A DNA stretch of 64,000 bases from Streptomyces radicis (GCF_003626575.1 NZ_RBDY01000005.1:124001-188000), one strand, 5' to 3'. Positions 47,987-56,600 are shown, counted from the stretch's first letter. The notes: generated from the sequence alone by a model not told the origin. Translations and numbers: made by a program.

Positions 47987-48814
47987 ATGCCCGCCGACCC
48001 CCCGCCCGAGCAAGCGGCGCGCGCGGCGCGGGAACGCGCGGCGCTCGCGGCGCTCGACGACGTCCTCGACCCGGAGCTCGACGAGCCGATCACCGACCTC
48101 GGCTTCGTCCGCTCCGTCGCCGTGGCCACCGACGGCGTGCTGACCGTGCACCTCAGGCTCCCGACGTCGTTCTGCGCACCGAACTTCGCGTATCTGATGG
48201 CGTCCGACGCCAAGGACGCGCTGGCGGCGCTGCCAGGCGCCCGCGGCGTCGTGGTGCTGCTCGACGACCACCACGACTCCGAGCTGATCAACCGCGGCCT
48301 GGCCGCGGACGCGGGCTATCGCGGGACGTTCGGCGAGGAGGCGGACGAGGATCTCGACGCGCTGCGCCTGACCTTCCGCCGCAAGGCGCACGCCGCGGCG
48401 ATGGAACGCGCGCTGACCGCCCTGCTCAGGGCGAGACCGGACCTGACCGAGGCGGGACTCCACGGCGTCACCCTGGCCGATCTCCCCGAGACACCGGCGA
48501 CGCGGGCGCTTCGGCGGCGACGTGAGTCCCTCGGGCTGAGCGTCGCCCCGGCGGCCGAGGTGCTCGTGGACGACCAAGGGCATCCGTATCCAGGCCAGGA
48601 GATCCCCCTCCGCCTGCGCTTCGCCCGTTCGGTCCGGATCTCGATCGACGGCAACGCGCACTTCTGCCGCGGCCTGCTGCGCACCCGCTATCCCGGGTCC
48701 GCCGCGGACCAGTCGCCCCGCCCCCACGGCACCGACCGCACCGGATCCACCGACCCCACCGGCCCCACCGGCTCTTCGAAGCTCCGCACGACAGCAGAGG
48801 TGAAACCCGCATGA
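47987..48814 (+). CDS. DUF59 / MIP18-type metal-sulfur assembly protein
   Basis: 275 residues. The N-terminal 90 are a DUF59 domain (LDDVLDPELDEPITDLGFVRSV and LPTSFCAPNFAYLM with the conserved cysteine), as in PaaD and SufT. A second, helical part of 150 residues follows, as in monooxygenase-linked members, and the last 30 residues are a Thr/Gly/Pro run coded by 12-bp repeats. It probably helps insert iron or iron-sulfur centres into a partner enzyme. Its stop overlaps the ADH start (ATGA). Confidence 0.87.
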   Translation: MPADPPPEQAARAARERAALAALDDVLDPELDEPITDLGFVRSVAVATDGVLTVHLRLPTSFCAPNFAYLMASDAKDALAALPGARGVVVLLDDHHDSELINRGLAADAGYRGTFGEEADEDLDALRLTFRRKAHAAAMERALTALLRARPDLTEAGLHGVTLADLPETPATRALRRRRESLGLSVAPAAEVLVDDQGHPYPGQEIPLRLRFARSVRISIDGNAHFCRGLLRTRYPGSAADQSPRPHGTDRTGSTDPTGPTGSSKLRTTAEVKPA

Positions 48815-49836
48815 AGGCAGTCCAGGTCGTCGGCTACGGCGAGCCGCTCCGGATGACGGACGTGCCCGCCCCGAAGGTCACAGCCCCGTACGACGTGATC
48901 GTCAGGATCGGTGGGGCGGGCGTGTGCCGTACCGACATCCACATTCTCGAGGGCCAGTGGGCCGAGAAGTCGGGGGTGACGCTGCCCTACACGATCGGGC
49001 ACGAGAACGCGGGCTGGGTGCACGCCGTCGGCGACGCCGTCACCCATGTCGCCGAGGGCGACAAGGTGATCGTGCATCCGCTGATCACCTGCGGCCTCTG
49101 CCGGGCCTGCCGGTTCGGCGACGATGTGCACTGCGAGCAGTCCCTCTTCCCCGGCATCGACACCGCGGGCGGTTACGCGGAGTACCTCAGGACGTCCGCC
49201 CGCAGCGTGGTCAGGATCGACGACTCCCTCGAACCCGCCGACGTGGCCGCGCTCGCCGACGCGGGCCTGACCGCGTATCACGCCGCGGCGAAGGCGGCCA
49301 GGAGCCTCAGGCCCGGCGACCGCTGCGTCGTGATCGGCGCGGGCGGGCTCGGGCACATCGGCGTGCAGGTGCTGAAGGCGATCACGGCGGCCGAGCTCGT
49401 CGTGGTCGACCGCAACCCCGACGCGGTGAAGCTCGCCGTCTCGATCGGGGCCGACCACGGTGTCGTCGCCGACGGCGGCCAGGTCGACGCGGTGCGCGAG
49501 CTGACCGGTGGTCAGGGGGCCGAGACGGTCATCGACTTCGTCGGCGAGGGCGGCGCGACCAGGGACGGTGTCGGCATGCTGCGCCGCGCGGGCGAGTACC
49601 ACGTCGTCGGCTACGGGGAGAACATCGACGTCCCGACCATCGACATCATCTCGAGCGAGATCTCGTTCATCGGCAGCCTCGTCGGCTCCTACAACGACCT
49701 GTGCGAGCTGATGGTCCTGGCCGCGCGGGGACGCGTGCGCCTGCACACCACCACCTACCCGCTCGAACGCTTCCAGGACGCCCTGGACGACCTCGCCGCG
49801 GGCCGCATCCGCGGGCGCGCGATCCTCACCCCGTGA
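48811..49836 (+). CDS. Zinc-dependent alcohol dehydrogenase
   Basis: 341 residues, medium-chain family. Catalytic zinc ligands are in GVCRTDIHILEG and TIGHENAGWVH; the structural zinc is CGLCRACRFGDDVHC. The NAD fold reads VIGAGGLGHIGVQVLKA. This type oxidises secondary or primary alcohols formed by propane-type monooxygenases (for example isopropanol to acetone). Last gene of the operon and coupled to DUF59. Confidence 0.93.
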   Translation: MKAVQVVGYGEPLRMTDVPAPKVTAPYDVIVRIGGAGVCRTDIHILEGQWAEKSGVTLPYTIGHENAGWVHAVGDAVTHVAEGDKVIVHPLITCGLCRACRFGDDVHCEQSLFPGIDTAGGYAEYLRTSARSVVRIDDSLEPADVAALADAGLTAYHAAAKAARSLRPGDRCVVIGAGGLGHIGVQVLKAITAAELVVVDRNPDAVKLAVSIGADHGVVADGGQVDAVRELTGGQGAETVIDFVGEGGATRDGVGMLRRAGEYHVVGYGENIDVPTIDIISSEISFIGSLVGSYNDLCELMVLAARGRVRLHTTTYPLERFQDALDDLAAGRIRGRAILTP

Positions 49837-50005
49837 GACGGAGCCCGGCGCGCCGGGACCGACCCCCAACGGGCCCGCGCCGATGTCGAGTTGACATGTC
49901 ACGATCCTGCGACAGAAGTGGTCGCGCGTCCGTGGGCGGGCAGGTGTCCCACCACAGTGAGGGGAACACCGTTCGGGGCGTGCCTTCGGGCAGCGGGGGG
50001 ATCAC

Positions 50006-53000
50006 ATGGCGGGAGCGACGGAACGGGTCTTCGAACGGCTGGTGGCCATCCAGGGGATACACACGCTGGTGGGGCCGTCGTATCCGCTGCCGCCGGGACA
50101 GCGCCGCCCCCTGGCGTTCTTCGAGGGCAGGCACGGCAGCGGCAAGACGCAGCTCCTCGAGGACCTCGCCGCCCTTTGCGACCAGCATGTGCCGTATGGG
50201 CGCGTCGACTTCGCGGAGGCGCGCCACGACGACATCCCGCACACGCTCACCGCGCTGGCCGGACAGCTCGAGCAGTACAGGCCGCGATACGGGCGGCTCC
50301 GCTTCCACCGGCTGCTCATCGGGCTGCTCGTGATGGAGCAGCCTCTCGGCCCGCTCCACTTCGAGCAGGCCCGCGAGGCGGTGGAACGGCTGCTGAGGCA
50401 GCGACGCGGAGGACGTTGGCCCCAGGGGTTCCTGAGCGACCACGGGGGGCAGCCGCCGCAGCTCCAGCTGACGTTCTTCCCCGCCACGCTGCTGCTGTCG
50501 CTCAACGCGCTCAGCGTCCTGACGGGCTTCAGGTTCACCAGGCGCTCGCGACGGTGGTTCGGGCACCGCGACCGGGGGTTGACCGGCGCGGCGGTGGACA
50601 CCCTGGTCGAGCTGAACACCTGGGCATGGGAGGCGCGGCAGAATCCGACGGGATCGCGCGGAGCGGAGGCGAGGGGCCGGGTGGCCGATCTGCTCTGCGA
50701 GGCGTTCCTGGCCGATCTGCGGGACTGCCCGCGGCGGGTGCGCGGGCTCAACACGCCGTTACTCCTGCTGGACAACGTCGACACCCCGGCGGGCCGGGCC
50801 TTTCTGCGCCGCCTGCTCGGGGCCCGCCCGCCGCTCGGCCCCGCCGACCGCGCCGAGCCGTTGACCGTGGTCACCACGGGGCGTGGGCCCCTCCCTGAGA
50901 TGTCCGAAGGGACGGTGGCGGAGTTCGAGGAGGCGCTCGGCGGCTCCCGCCCGCGGGACGCCGCGCATCCGGCGTGGCTCCGCTACCCGCTGCCGGATCT
51001 GACGAGGGCCGACATCCAGCGGCTGATGGACGACGTGTCGAGTCGCGGTCGCGTGGACCGGCGGCTGGCGCGGCTCGTGCACGAGTTCACCGCCGGGCAT
51101 CCGGAGGCGGCCGGTGTGCTGGCCAAGGTGGCGGCGCGCCCGCCCCATCCGGCCGACGGCGTGGGGCAGTTGCTCGCGCGGACCGCGCCCGCCGACGAGG
51201 GGGCCGCCCCCGCGGCAGCCCGGACCGCCGGGGAGTGGCTGCTCTCCCGGCTGCTGCCGGGCCCGGGGTCCATGACCGCCGCCTTCGCCACCTGCGCCGC
51301 CGCGCGGGACGAGACCGGCGGGCTGTGGCTCAGCCACCAGTCGGACCTGGTGGACGCGGCGTGGGGCGACGAGGTGAGGCGCGCGGCCCCCTGGGCGACC
51401 GAGGGCGAGGCCGGGGCCGCCGTGCTGCGGCGGCTGCTGCTGCACCGGCTGGCCGCGCCGGGGCCCGGCCGCCCGGCGGACTGGGCGACCGTGCACGAGC
51501 GGCTGCGCGGCTTCTGCGTCGAACGCGACGACAAGGCCGGGGAGTTGTACCACCGGCTGGCCATGGACGACCTGGCCGGGGTGGCGTCCGAGCTGGCCGC
51601 GCTGCTGCCGACGATGACGGGACAGGAGTGGCTCGACCTGGTGCACAGCACGGCACAGGCGCCCCTCGGCCCCGCGGAGCGGCAGCTCATGGACCCCTAC
51701 GCCCTGTTCCACGCCTGCGTGGACGAGGCGCGGACCGCCTCGCTCGACGCCACGGCGACGCATGTGGTGGACCTCCTCGCGGCCCTGCGGATCGTCGGCG
51801 ACCCGCTGTGCGGCGTCTCACGGGAGTACCTCTACTCCCGGATCACCACCACGTTGAACCTCCTGGACCTCCGGTCGTCCGACGGCCTGGTGGCCGTGCA
51901 GCGGACCGTCACCGTTTACGACGAGGAGAAGCAGTGGTGGACATCGGACATCGATGTCCGGGGACAGGGCCCTGCCTCTTCCACCGCGGCCGTGGTCCCC
52001 GGCTTCAAGAACCCGCCGCGCCACGGGACCGGACAGCGCCTGGTGGCCGCGGGAACGGTCGGCGCGCTGCTCGTCGCGGTGGTGGCGCTCTGGCTGCCGG
52101 ACCGGCTCGACTGCGACCGGTCCGATCTGACCGAGCGCGGCGGCGAGTGCCTGGGGGTCACCGACGGCTCTTTTGCCTTCGTGCCCTCCGGGGAGGCGGA
52201 CCTGGCGGAGGAGTTCAGGGAGGTCCAGCGGCTGATCAAGGAGGAGAACGACCGGGTCGTCGAGCAGGGGGACGCCTCGGTGAAGGTGGGCCTGCTCGCC
52301 ACCCTGACCCCGGATGACACGGGGCCGCAGGCGCCGCGGCGCGTGCTGCACGCGTTGGAGGGCGCGTACACCGCCCAGATGCGCGCCAACCAGACCCGTC
52401 AACTCGGCGATCCCGCCCCGCAGATCCAGCTGCACCTGGCCAACGCGGGCAGCCGCCACGAGCAGTGGGGCCCGGCCGTGGACGGGCTGGTGTCGATGGC
52501 CGACGACAGCGCGCCCCTCGTCGCGGTGGTCGGCCTGTCGATCAGCACCGAGGACAGCAGGGCCGCCGCCCAGCGGCTGGCGGACCACGGCATCCCGGTC
52601 ATCTCCTCGTCGGCCAGCGCGGACGGGCTCAACTCCGAGACCGTCCCCGGGCTGGTCCGCGTCACCGCGAGCAACACCGACTTCGTCACGGCCCTGCGCC
52701 AGTACGTGCGCGGCCGCGAGGGCCTGGACGAGGCCATCCTCGTCTACGACCGGAACGCGCCCGACCTGCATGTGGCCACCCTGACCGAGGCGTTCCGCGA
52801 GCTGATGGCCGACGAGCTCGGCGCCAACCCGGACCAGCCGTTCCAGGGCACCACGGTGGCACCGGACACCCCGGCCGCGCTGTTCGACGCGGCGGTGCTC
52901 AACGTCTGCCACACGGAGGCCGACATGGTGCTCTTCGCGGGGCGCACCGGTGACCTCCACGCGTTCACCGAGTCCCTGCACAATCGCGCGTGCCGGGACG

Positions 53001-53494
53001 AGCCGATCGCGGTGCTGTTCGTGGAGACCGGGCCCGTCGTCGACGCGGGGCAGGAGCAGCGCCTGGCCGAGAACAACATCACCGTCGTGCAGGCGTCCGC
53101 GATGGACCCCGAGTGGGCGCGGAACGTCGACGCCGCGGGCGCGCCCCCCGGCTTCCGCGGCTTCTTCGAGCAGTACGACACCCATGTCCCGTACGCCGAC
53201 GACGTGCCCGCCGCGCTCGAGGACGGCTATGCCGTGGCCAACCACGACGCGCTGGCGACGGCCGTCCGCGCCATCAGGGTCAGCCACGCGCAGGACCCCG
53301 AGGCGCCGATGACCAGCGGGCGCGTGGGCGACGCGCTGTTCCTGCTGAACCTGGGCAACGCGGTGGAGGCCGCGAGCGGCACCCTGCACTTCACGACGGA
53401 CCGCCACGGCGACCCGGGCGGCAAGCCGGTCCCGGTCCTGGAGACCCCGCCCTCCCCGTCCCCGCCCGAGCTCCATGTGACGCCCGTCCCGTAA
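50006..53494 (+). CDS. Single-pass membrane receptor: cytosolic P-loop NTPase fused to an outside PBP type 1 domain
   Basis: 1162 residues, ATG with GGGGGGA upstream. Walker A is GRHGSGKT at residues 41-48, and a Walker B-like strand LLLLDNVD follows near 250. The first 650 residues are helical and resemble a STAND-type NTPase module. One membrane segment lies at about 679-697 (LVAAGTVGALLVAVVALWL). The remaining 460 residues, predicted outside, look like a branched-chain-amino-acid-type periplasmic binding domain (KVGLLATLTPD, ALEGAYTAQM, VAVVGLSISTEDSRAAAQRL, IPVISSSASADGLN). Binding outside could thus gate an NTPase inside. It is a one-gene unit between ADH and arsC with no transporter genes nearby. 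Not a family I can name. Confidence 0.8.
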   Translation: MAGATERVFERLVAIQGIHTLVGPSYPLPPGQRRPLAFFEGRHGSGKTQLLEDLAALCDQHVPYGRVDFAEARHDDIPHTLTALAGQLEQYRPRYGRLRFHRLLIGLLVMEQPLGPLHFEQAREAVERLLRQRRGGRWPQGFLSDHGGQPPQLQLTFFPATLLLSLNALSVLTGFRFTRRSRRWFGHRDRGLTGAAVDTLVELNTWAWEARQNPTGSRGAEARGRVADLLCEAFLADLRDCPRRVRGLNTPLLLLDNVDTPAGRAFLRRLLGARPPLGPADRAEPLTVVTTGRGPLPEMSEGTVAEFEEALGGSRPRDAAHPAWLRYPLPDLTRADIQRLMDDVSSRGRVDRRLARLVHEFTAGHPEAAGVLAKVAARPPHPADGVGQLLARTAPADEGAAPAAARTAGEWLLSRLLPGPGSMTAAFATCAAARDETGGLWLSHQSDLVDAAWGDEVRRAAPWATEGEAGAAVLRRLLLHRLAAPGPGRPADWATVHERLRGFCVERDDKAGELYHRLAMDDLAGVASELAALLPTMTGQEWLDLVHSTAQAPLGPAERQLMDPYALFHACVDEARTASLDATATHVVDLLAALRIVGDPLCGVSREYLYSRITTTLNLLDLRSSDGLVAVQRTVTVYDEEKQWWTSDIDVRGQGPASSTAAVVPGFKNPPRHGTGQRLVAAGTVGALLVAVVALWLPDRLDCDRSDLTERGGECLGVTDGSFAFVPSGEADLAEEFREVQRLIKEENDRVVEQGDASVKVGLLATLTPDDTGPQAPRRVLHALEGAYTAQMRANQTRQLGDPAPQIQLHLANAGSRHEQWGPAVDGLVSMADDSAPLVAVVGLSISTEDSRAAAQRLADHGIPVISSSASADGLNSETVPGLVRVTASNTDFVTALRQYVRGREGLDEAILVYDRNAPDLHVATLTEAFRELMADELGANPDQPFQGTTVAPDTPAALFDAAVLNVCHTEADMVLFAGRTGDLHAFTESLHNRACRDEPIAVLFVETGPVVDAGQEQRLAENNITVVQASAMDPEWARNVDAAGAPPGFRGFFEQYDTHVPYADDVPAALEDGYAVANHDALATAVRAIRVSHAQDPEAPMTSGRVGDALFLLNLGNAVEAASGTLHFTTDRHGDPGGKPVPVLETPPSPSPPELHVTPVP

Positions 53495-53514
53495 GGCGGG
53501 GCGCGCGCGGGCGT

Positions 53515-53928
53515 TCACGTGGTGAGCAGCTCGTCGAGCAGGTCGCGGACGCGGCGTTCGATCGCGTCGCGGATCGGGCGCACGGCCTCGACGCCCTGCC
53601 CCGCCGGGTCGTCGAGCGGCCAGTCGAGGTAGCGCTTGCCGGGGAAGACGGGGCAGGCGTCGCCGCAGCCCATGGTGATCACCACGTCGGACGCCCGCAC
53701 CGCCTCGGTGGTCAGCACCTTGGGGGTCTCGGCGGAGATGTCGACGCCGACCTCGGCCATGGCCGCCACGACGGCGGGGTTGACGGCGTCGGCGGGGGCG
53801 GATCCGGCCGAGCGGACCTCGACGCGGTCCCTGCCGAGATGGGTGAGGAAGGCGGCGGCCATCTGCGAGCGCCCGGCGTTGTGGACGCACACGAACAGCA
53901 CGGACGGGGGCGAGGAGGCGGTGGTCAT
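53515..53928 (-). CDS. arsC: Arsenate reductase, LMW-phosphatase type
   Basis: 137 residues. The P-loop CVHNAGRSQMAAAF holds the nucleophile cysteine and arginine, and TMGCGDACPVFPGK carries the two resolving-type cysteines of the thioredoxin/mycothiol-coupled class. LDWPLDDPAGQG is the usual closing motif. Third gene of the arsR-aquaporin-arsC operon. Confidence 0.94.
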   Translation of the reverse strand: MTTASSPPSVLFVCVHNAGRSQMAAAFLTHLGRDRVEVRSAGSAPADAVNPAVVAAMAEVGVDISAETPKVLTTEAVRASDVVITMGCGDACPVFPGKRYLDWPLDDPAGQGVEAVRPIRDAIERRVRDLLDELLTT

Positions 53929-53955
53929 GGGAAGTCCCTTGCTGGCCCTGGGAGT

Positions 53956-54711
53956 TCAGGGGACGGAAACGGGCGAGGTGGCGGGCTCGGCCGCGCCACG
54001 AGGGGCGGCGGCGTCGGTGTGCGCGGGAGCGGGGCGGCCGAAGAGCGCCGCGACCAGGGCGAGGCCGACCGCCGCGCCGACGAGCTGGGCGGCGACGAAC
54101 GGGGCGACGGAGGCCGGGGCGATCCCGGCGAACGTGTCGGTGAAGGCCCGCCCCACGGTCACCGCCGGGTTGGCGAACGACGTGGAGGAGGTGAACCAGT
54201 ACGCGGCCCCGATGAACGCGGCCACCACGGCCGGTGCCAGGCTCGCGCGCCCGACCCGGGCCAGGCCGATGACCAGCGTGACGAGCCCGGCCGTCGCGAC
54301 GACCTCGCCGAGCCACAGCTGCCAGGCGAACCGGTCCTGGGTCGACCACGCGACGGGCGGCAGGTCGAACATGGCGTTGGCCAGGACCGCCCCGCCGACG
54401 GCCCCGGCGATCTGAGCCGGGACATACGCGGCCACCTGCCGCCTGCCGGGCCCCCGGCCGCCGACGCGGCCCTCCGCCCACGTCGCCAGGGTGATCACGG
54501 GGTTGATGTGCGCCCCCGACACGGGGCCGAGCAGCGCGATCAGCGCGCCCAGCCCGAGGACGGTCGCGAGGGAGTTGGCCAGCAGCCGCACACCGTTGTC
54601 CCCCGACAGCTCGGCCGCCTGGACGCCGGAGCCGACGACCACGGCGACCAGGGCGGCCGTCCCGAAGGCCTCGGCCGCCACACGCCGCGGCAGCGGCGCC
54701 GGGACGCTCAT
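53956..54711 (-). CDS. MIP-family channel of an arsenic operon (AqpS-like)
   Basis: 251 residues with six membrane segments. The two half-helix motifs are GAHINPVIT (NPV instead of NPA) and SFANPAVTV (NPA). Aquaglyceroporins in ars operons let arsenite leave after ArsC makes it from arsenate, replacing the ArsB or Acr3 pump. It overlaps arsR by four bases and is followed by arsC at 27 bp. Tail after residue 230 is Pro/Ala-rich. Confidence 0.92.
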   Translation of the reverse strand: MSVPAPLPRRVAAEAFGTAALVAVVVGSGVQAAELSGDNGVRLLANSLATVLGLGALIALLGPVSGAHINPVITLATWAEGRVGGRGPGRRQVAAYVPAQIAGAVGGAVLANAMFDLPPVAWSTQDRFAWQLWLGEVVATAGLVTLVIGLARVGRASLAPAVVAAFIGAAYWFTSSTSFANPAVTVGRAFTDTFAGIAPASVAPFVAAQLVGAAVGLALVAALFGRPAPAHTDAAAPRGAAEPATSPVSVP

Positions 54712-55082
54712 GCCTCCGCCTCGGCGGCCCGGGGGCGCAGCACGGCGGCCAGCCCCTCCAACGCCTCGGGCAGCACCCGGTAGTAGACCCACGTCCCGCG
54801 CCGCTCGCCGTCGATCAGACCGGCCTGCCGCAGCAGCTTCAGATGGTGGGAGATCGTCGGCTGGGACACCTCGAACGCGGGCGTCAACTCGCACACGCAG
54901 ACCTCGCCGCCCTGCCGCGAGGCGATCAACGACAGCAGCCGCAGCCGCACCGGGTCGCCCAGCGCCTTGAACACCCTCGCCAACTCCCCGGCCCTGTCCT
55001 CGCCGAGCGGCGCGGCGGACAACCCGGGGCGGCAGAAGTCGTCCGCGTCCTGCCCGAGCACCACGAGCTCCTGTTTCGACAT
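54708..55082 (-). CDS. arsR: ArsR-family metalloregulatory repressor
   Basis: 124 residues. Winged helix VFKALGDPVRLRLLSLIA, then the metal motif region EVCVCELTPAF (Cys-Val-Cys) and recognition helix VSQPTISHHLKLLRQAGLI. Arsenite binding to the cysteines should release DNA. First gene of the ars operon, with a candidate operator just upstream. Confidence 0.93.
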   Translation of the reverse strand: MSKQELVVLGQDADDFCRPGLSAAPLGEDRAGELARVFKALGDPVRLRLLSLIASRQGGEVCVCELTPAFEVSQPTISHHLKLLRQAGLIDGERRGTWVYYRVLPEALEGLAAVLRPRAAEAEA

Positions 55083-55091
55083 GGCTCTATA

Positions 55092-55110
55092 TTGACGACT
55101 TTCGATTCAA
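55092..55110. promoter_or_regulatory. Candidate ArsR operator
   Basis: TTGACGACTTTCGATTCAA lies 10 bp before the arsR start. The ends TTGA and TCAA are inverted repeats with 11 bases between, and the site is in the only AT-rich patch here (CTATATTGAC). The inner bases are not symmetric. Confidence 0.45.
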
Positions 55111-55166
55111 CCCGCAAGCGCGTCCCGGCCGCGTCGATCGCGTCGGCGCCCCGCGGGCGGCGGGTC

Positions 55167-55937
55167 TCAGCCCCAGGTGAGCGGGTCGAGGTGCAGGTAG
55201 AAGCGCCGCCGCTCGGGGTCGACGGCGGTGCCGTGGCGGCGGGCGAACGTCTCGTCCGCCGCCCTCGCCCGGTCCTCGTCGGGCCATGTCTCGCGCGCGT
55301 TGGCGAGCAGGAGCGCGATGTCCGCGTGCGGGTCGGCCCGGCCGAGGCGGCCCAGGTCGACAAAGCCCGCCACCCGAAGGGTCTCGGGGTCGAGGACGAT
55401 GTTCGGCAGGCACAGGTCCCCGTGGCACACGACGGCCTCGGCGGCCTCCTGGGCCAGGCGGCGTTCGAGCTGGGGGGCGAGGCGGGCGAGCAACTCGTCG
55501 GGGGGCGTGTGCCGCTGCTCCTCGGGCAGGAAGTCGGGGTCGACCGCGCCCCGCGCGACCACGTCGCGCGCCAGGGCGAACATCCCGGCGAGGTCGCGGC
55601 CGAACGGGCAGCGCCGCACGGGCAGCTCGTGCAGGTGGCGCACCGCGTCCGCGATCGGCTCCCACGCCGCCCACAGCTCGGGCGCGGTGACGCGGTCGGC
55701 GGGGACGCCATCGACCGCGCTGGTCACCAGGCGGGCGCCCGCTCCGTCGGCGTGCCAGTCGAGGACGCGCGGCGCGGGGACACCCTGGGCGCCGAGCCAG
55801 CCGACGCGGTCCCGCTCCGCCTCGAGCGCGGGCGTTCCCTCGGCGGGAACGCACTTGGCGTAGCGCGAGCCGTCGGGCGAGCGGAGGACGCGGGCCCCCG
55901 ACTCCCCCGCCGTGACCGGCTCCCACCCGGAGCGCAT
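55167..55937 (-). CDS. APH(3'')-like aminoglycoside phosphotransferase
   Basis: 256 residues. The catalytic block VCHGDLCLPNIVLDPETLRV and the metal block GFVDLGRLGRADPHADIALLL match the streptomycin 3''-phosphotransferase family (StrA/AphE) closely. The N-terminal lobe has YAKCVPAEG with the ATP lysine. It probably modifies streptomycin or a related compound. No streptomycin biosynthesis genes are nearby. Next to it lies a VOC-family protein on the same strand with 12 bp between. Confidence 0.87.
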   Translation of the reverse strand: MRSGWEPVTAGESGARVLRSPDGSRYAKCVPAEGTPALEAERDRVGWLGAQGVPAPRVLDWHADGAGARLVTSAVDGVPADRVTAPELWAAWEPIADAVRHLHELPVRRCPFGRDLAGMFALARDVVARGAVDPDFLPEEQRHTPPDELLARLAPQLERRLAQEAAEAVVCHGDLCLPNIVLDPETLRVAGFVDLGRLGRADPHADIALLLANARETWPDEDRARAADETFARRHGTAVDPERRRFYLHLDPLTWG

Positions 55938-55949
55938 CGCGGCCGACCC

Positions 55950-56324
55950 TCAGCTCAGGCGGGCCCGCAGGAGGCAGAACTCATTGCCCTCGGGGTCGGC
56001 CAGGCAGTGCCAGGACTCCTCGCCGGTCTGGCCGACGTCGGCCGGGCGCGCCCCGAGCCGGAGGAGGCGTTCGAGCTCGGCGTCCTGATCGCGGTCGGTG
56101 GCGTTGACGTCGATGTGCAGCGGCAGCTTGCCCCTCCTGGGCTCGGTCGTCGGGCTGAAGATCAGCGTCGGCTGCAATCCGCCGAACCCCTCCCTCGGCC
56201 CGATCTCCACCGCGCCGTCGTCCTCGGTGTCGAGCACGACGAAGTCCAGCACCTCGCACCAGAACGCCGCAAGCCGCTGCGGATCCCGGCACTCGATCAC
56301 CAACTCGGAAATGCGGCACGCCAT
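55950..56324 (-). CDS. VOC-family (glyoxalase/bleomycin-resistance fold) protein
   Basis: 124 residues from ATG at 56324 (a GTG three codons earlier is possible). ISELVIECRDPQRLAAFWCEVLDF and the later LHIDVNATDRD and LADPEGNEFCLL form the two beta-alpha-beta-beta-beta units. The member group is the glyoxalase_6 type, often with unknown substrate. It probably shares a transcript with the downstream APH gene, both being possible drug-modifying or drug-binding proteins. Confidence 0.88.
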   Translation of the reverse strand: MACRISELVIECRDPQRLAAFWCEVLDFVVLDTEDDGAVEIGPREGFGGLQPTLIFSPTTEPRRGKLPLHIDVNATDRDQDAELERLLRLGARPADVGQTGEESWHCLADPEGNEFCLLRARLS

Positions 56325-56495
56325 GATCGGCACCCTAAGGGGCGGCGACCGCGCGCGGCCAACCGTTAAACGCCAACCGCTGACGCCGGACGATCAACGG
56401 CCCGGCGATCAACGGCCGTACGAGCCCGCGTATCCGCCGGTGAACCGGCTGCTCGACGGCACGGTCCACGACCGGTGAGGCGGGGCCGCCCCCGT

Positions 56496-56524
56496 TTGAC
56501 ACGGCCACGACCTCCAAATAGCTT
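56496..56524 (+). promoter_or_regulatory. Consensus-like promoter of the DHA2 exporter
   Basis: TTGACA (perfect -35) at 56496-56501, 17 bases, and TAGCTT at 56519-56524. The start codon of the exporter is at 56601. The operator array begins within the -10 box. Confidence 0.75.
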
Positions 56525-56551
56525 TGCTTCCAAAGCAAAGCCTCCTTTGCT
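56522..56551. promoter_or_regulatory. Triple inverted-repeat operator overlapping the exporter promoter
   Basis: CTTTGCTT at 56522-56529, CCA, then AAGCAAAG at 56533-56540, a perfect 8-bp inverted repeat; after CCTC a third half-site CTTTGCT follows at 56545-56551, again inverted to the second. The pattern covers the -10 end and the start region, as for a TetR- or MarR-type repressor. No such regulator gene lies next to it. Confidence 0.75.
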
Positions 56552-56600
56552 GTGGACTCGTCAGCGCTGCTGTGCGCAGACCTACCCGAAGGGCCACCTC

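Noticed and set aside
45937-48291. 784-residue minus-strand frame over the SDR operon
   Set aside because: Antisense shadow; the plus-strand genes have clear family motifs.
51818-54481. 887-residue minus-strand frame over the receptor gene
   Set aside because: No recognisable domain; antisense of the NTPase/PBP gene and of the ars genes in a wrong frame.
56364-56478. A 37-codon frame ending LLDGTVHDR, plus a duplicated ATCAACGGCC motif
   Set aside because: It has no good start, sits just before the exporter promoter, and matches no family; possibly a gene remnant but not supportable.
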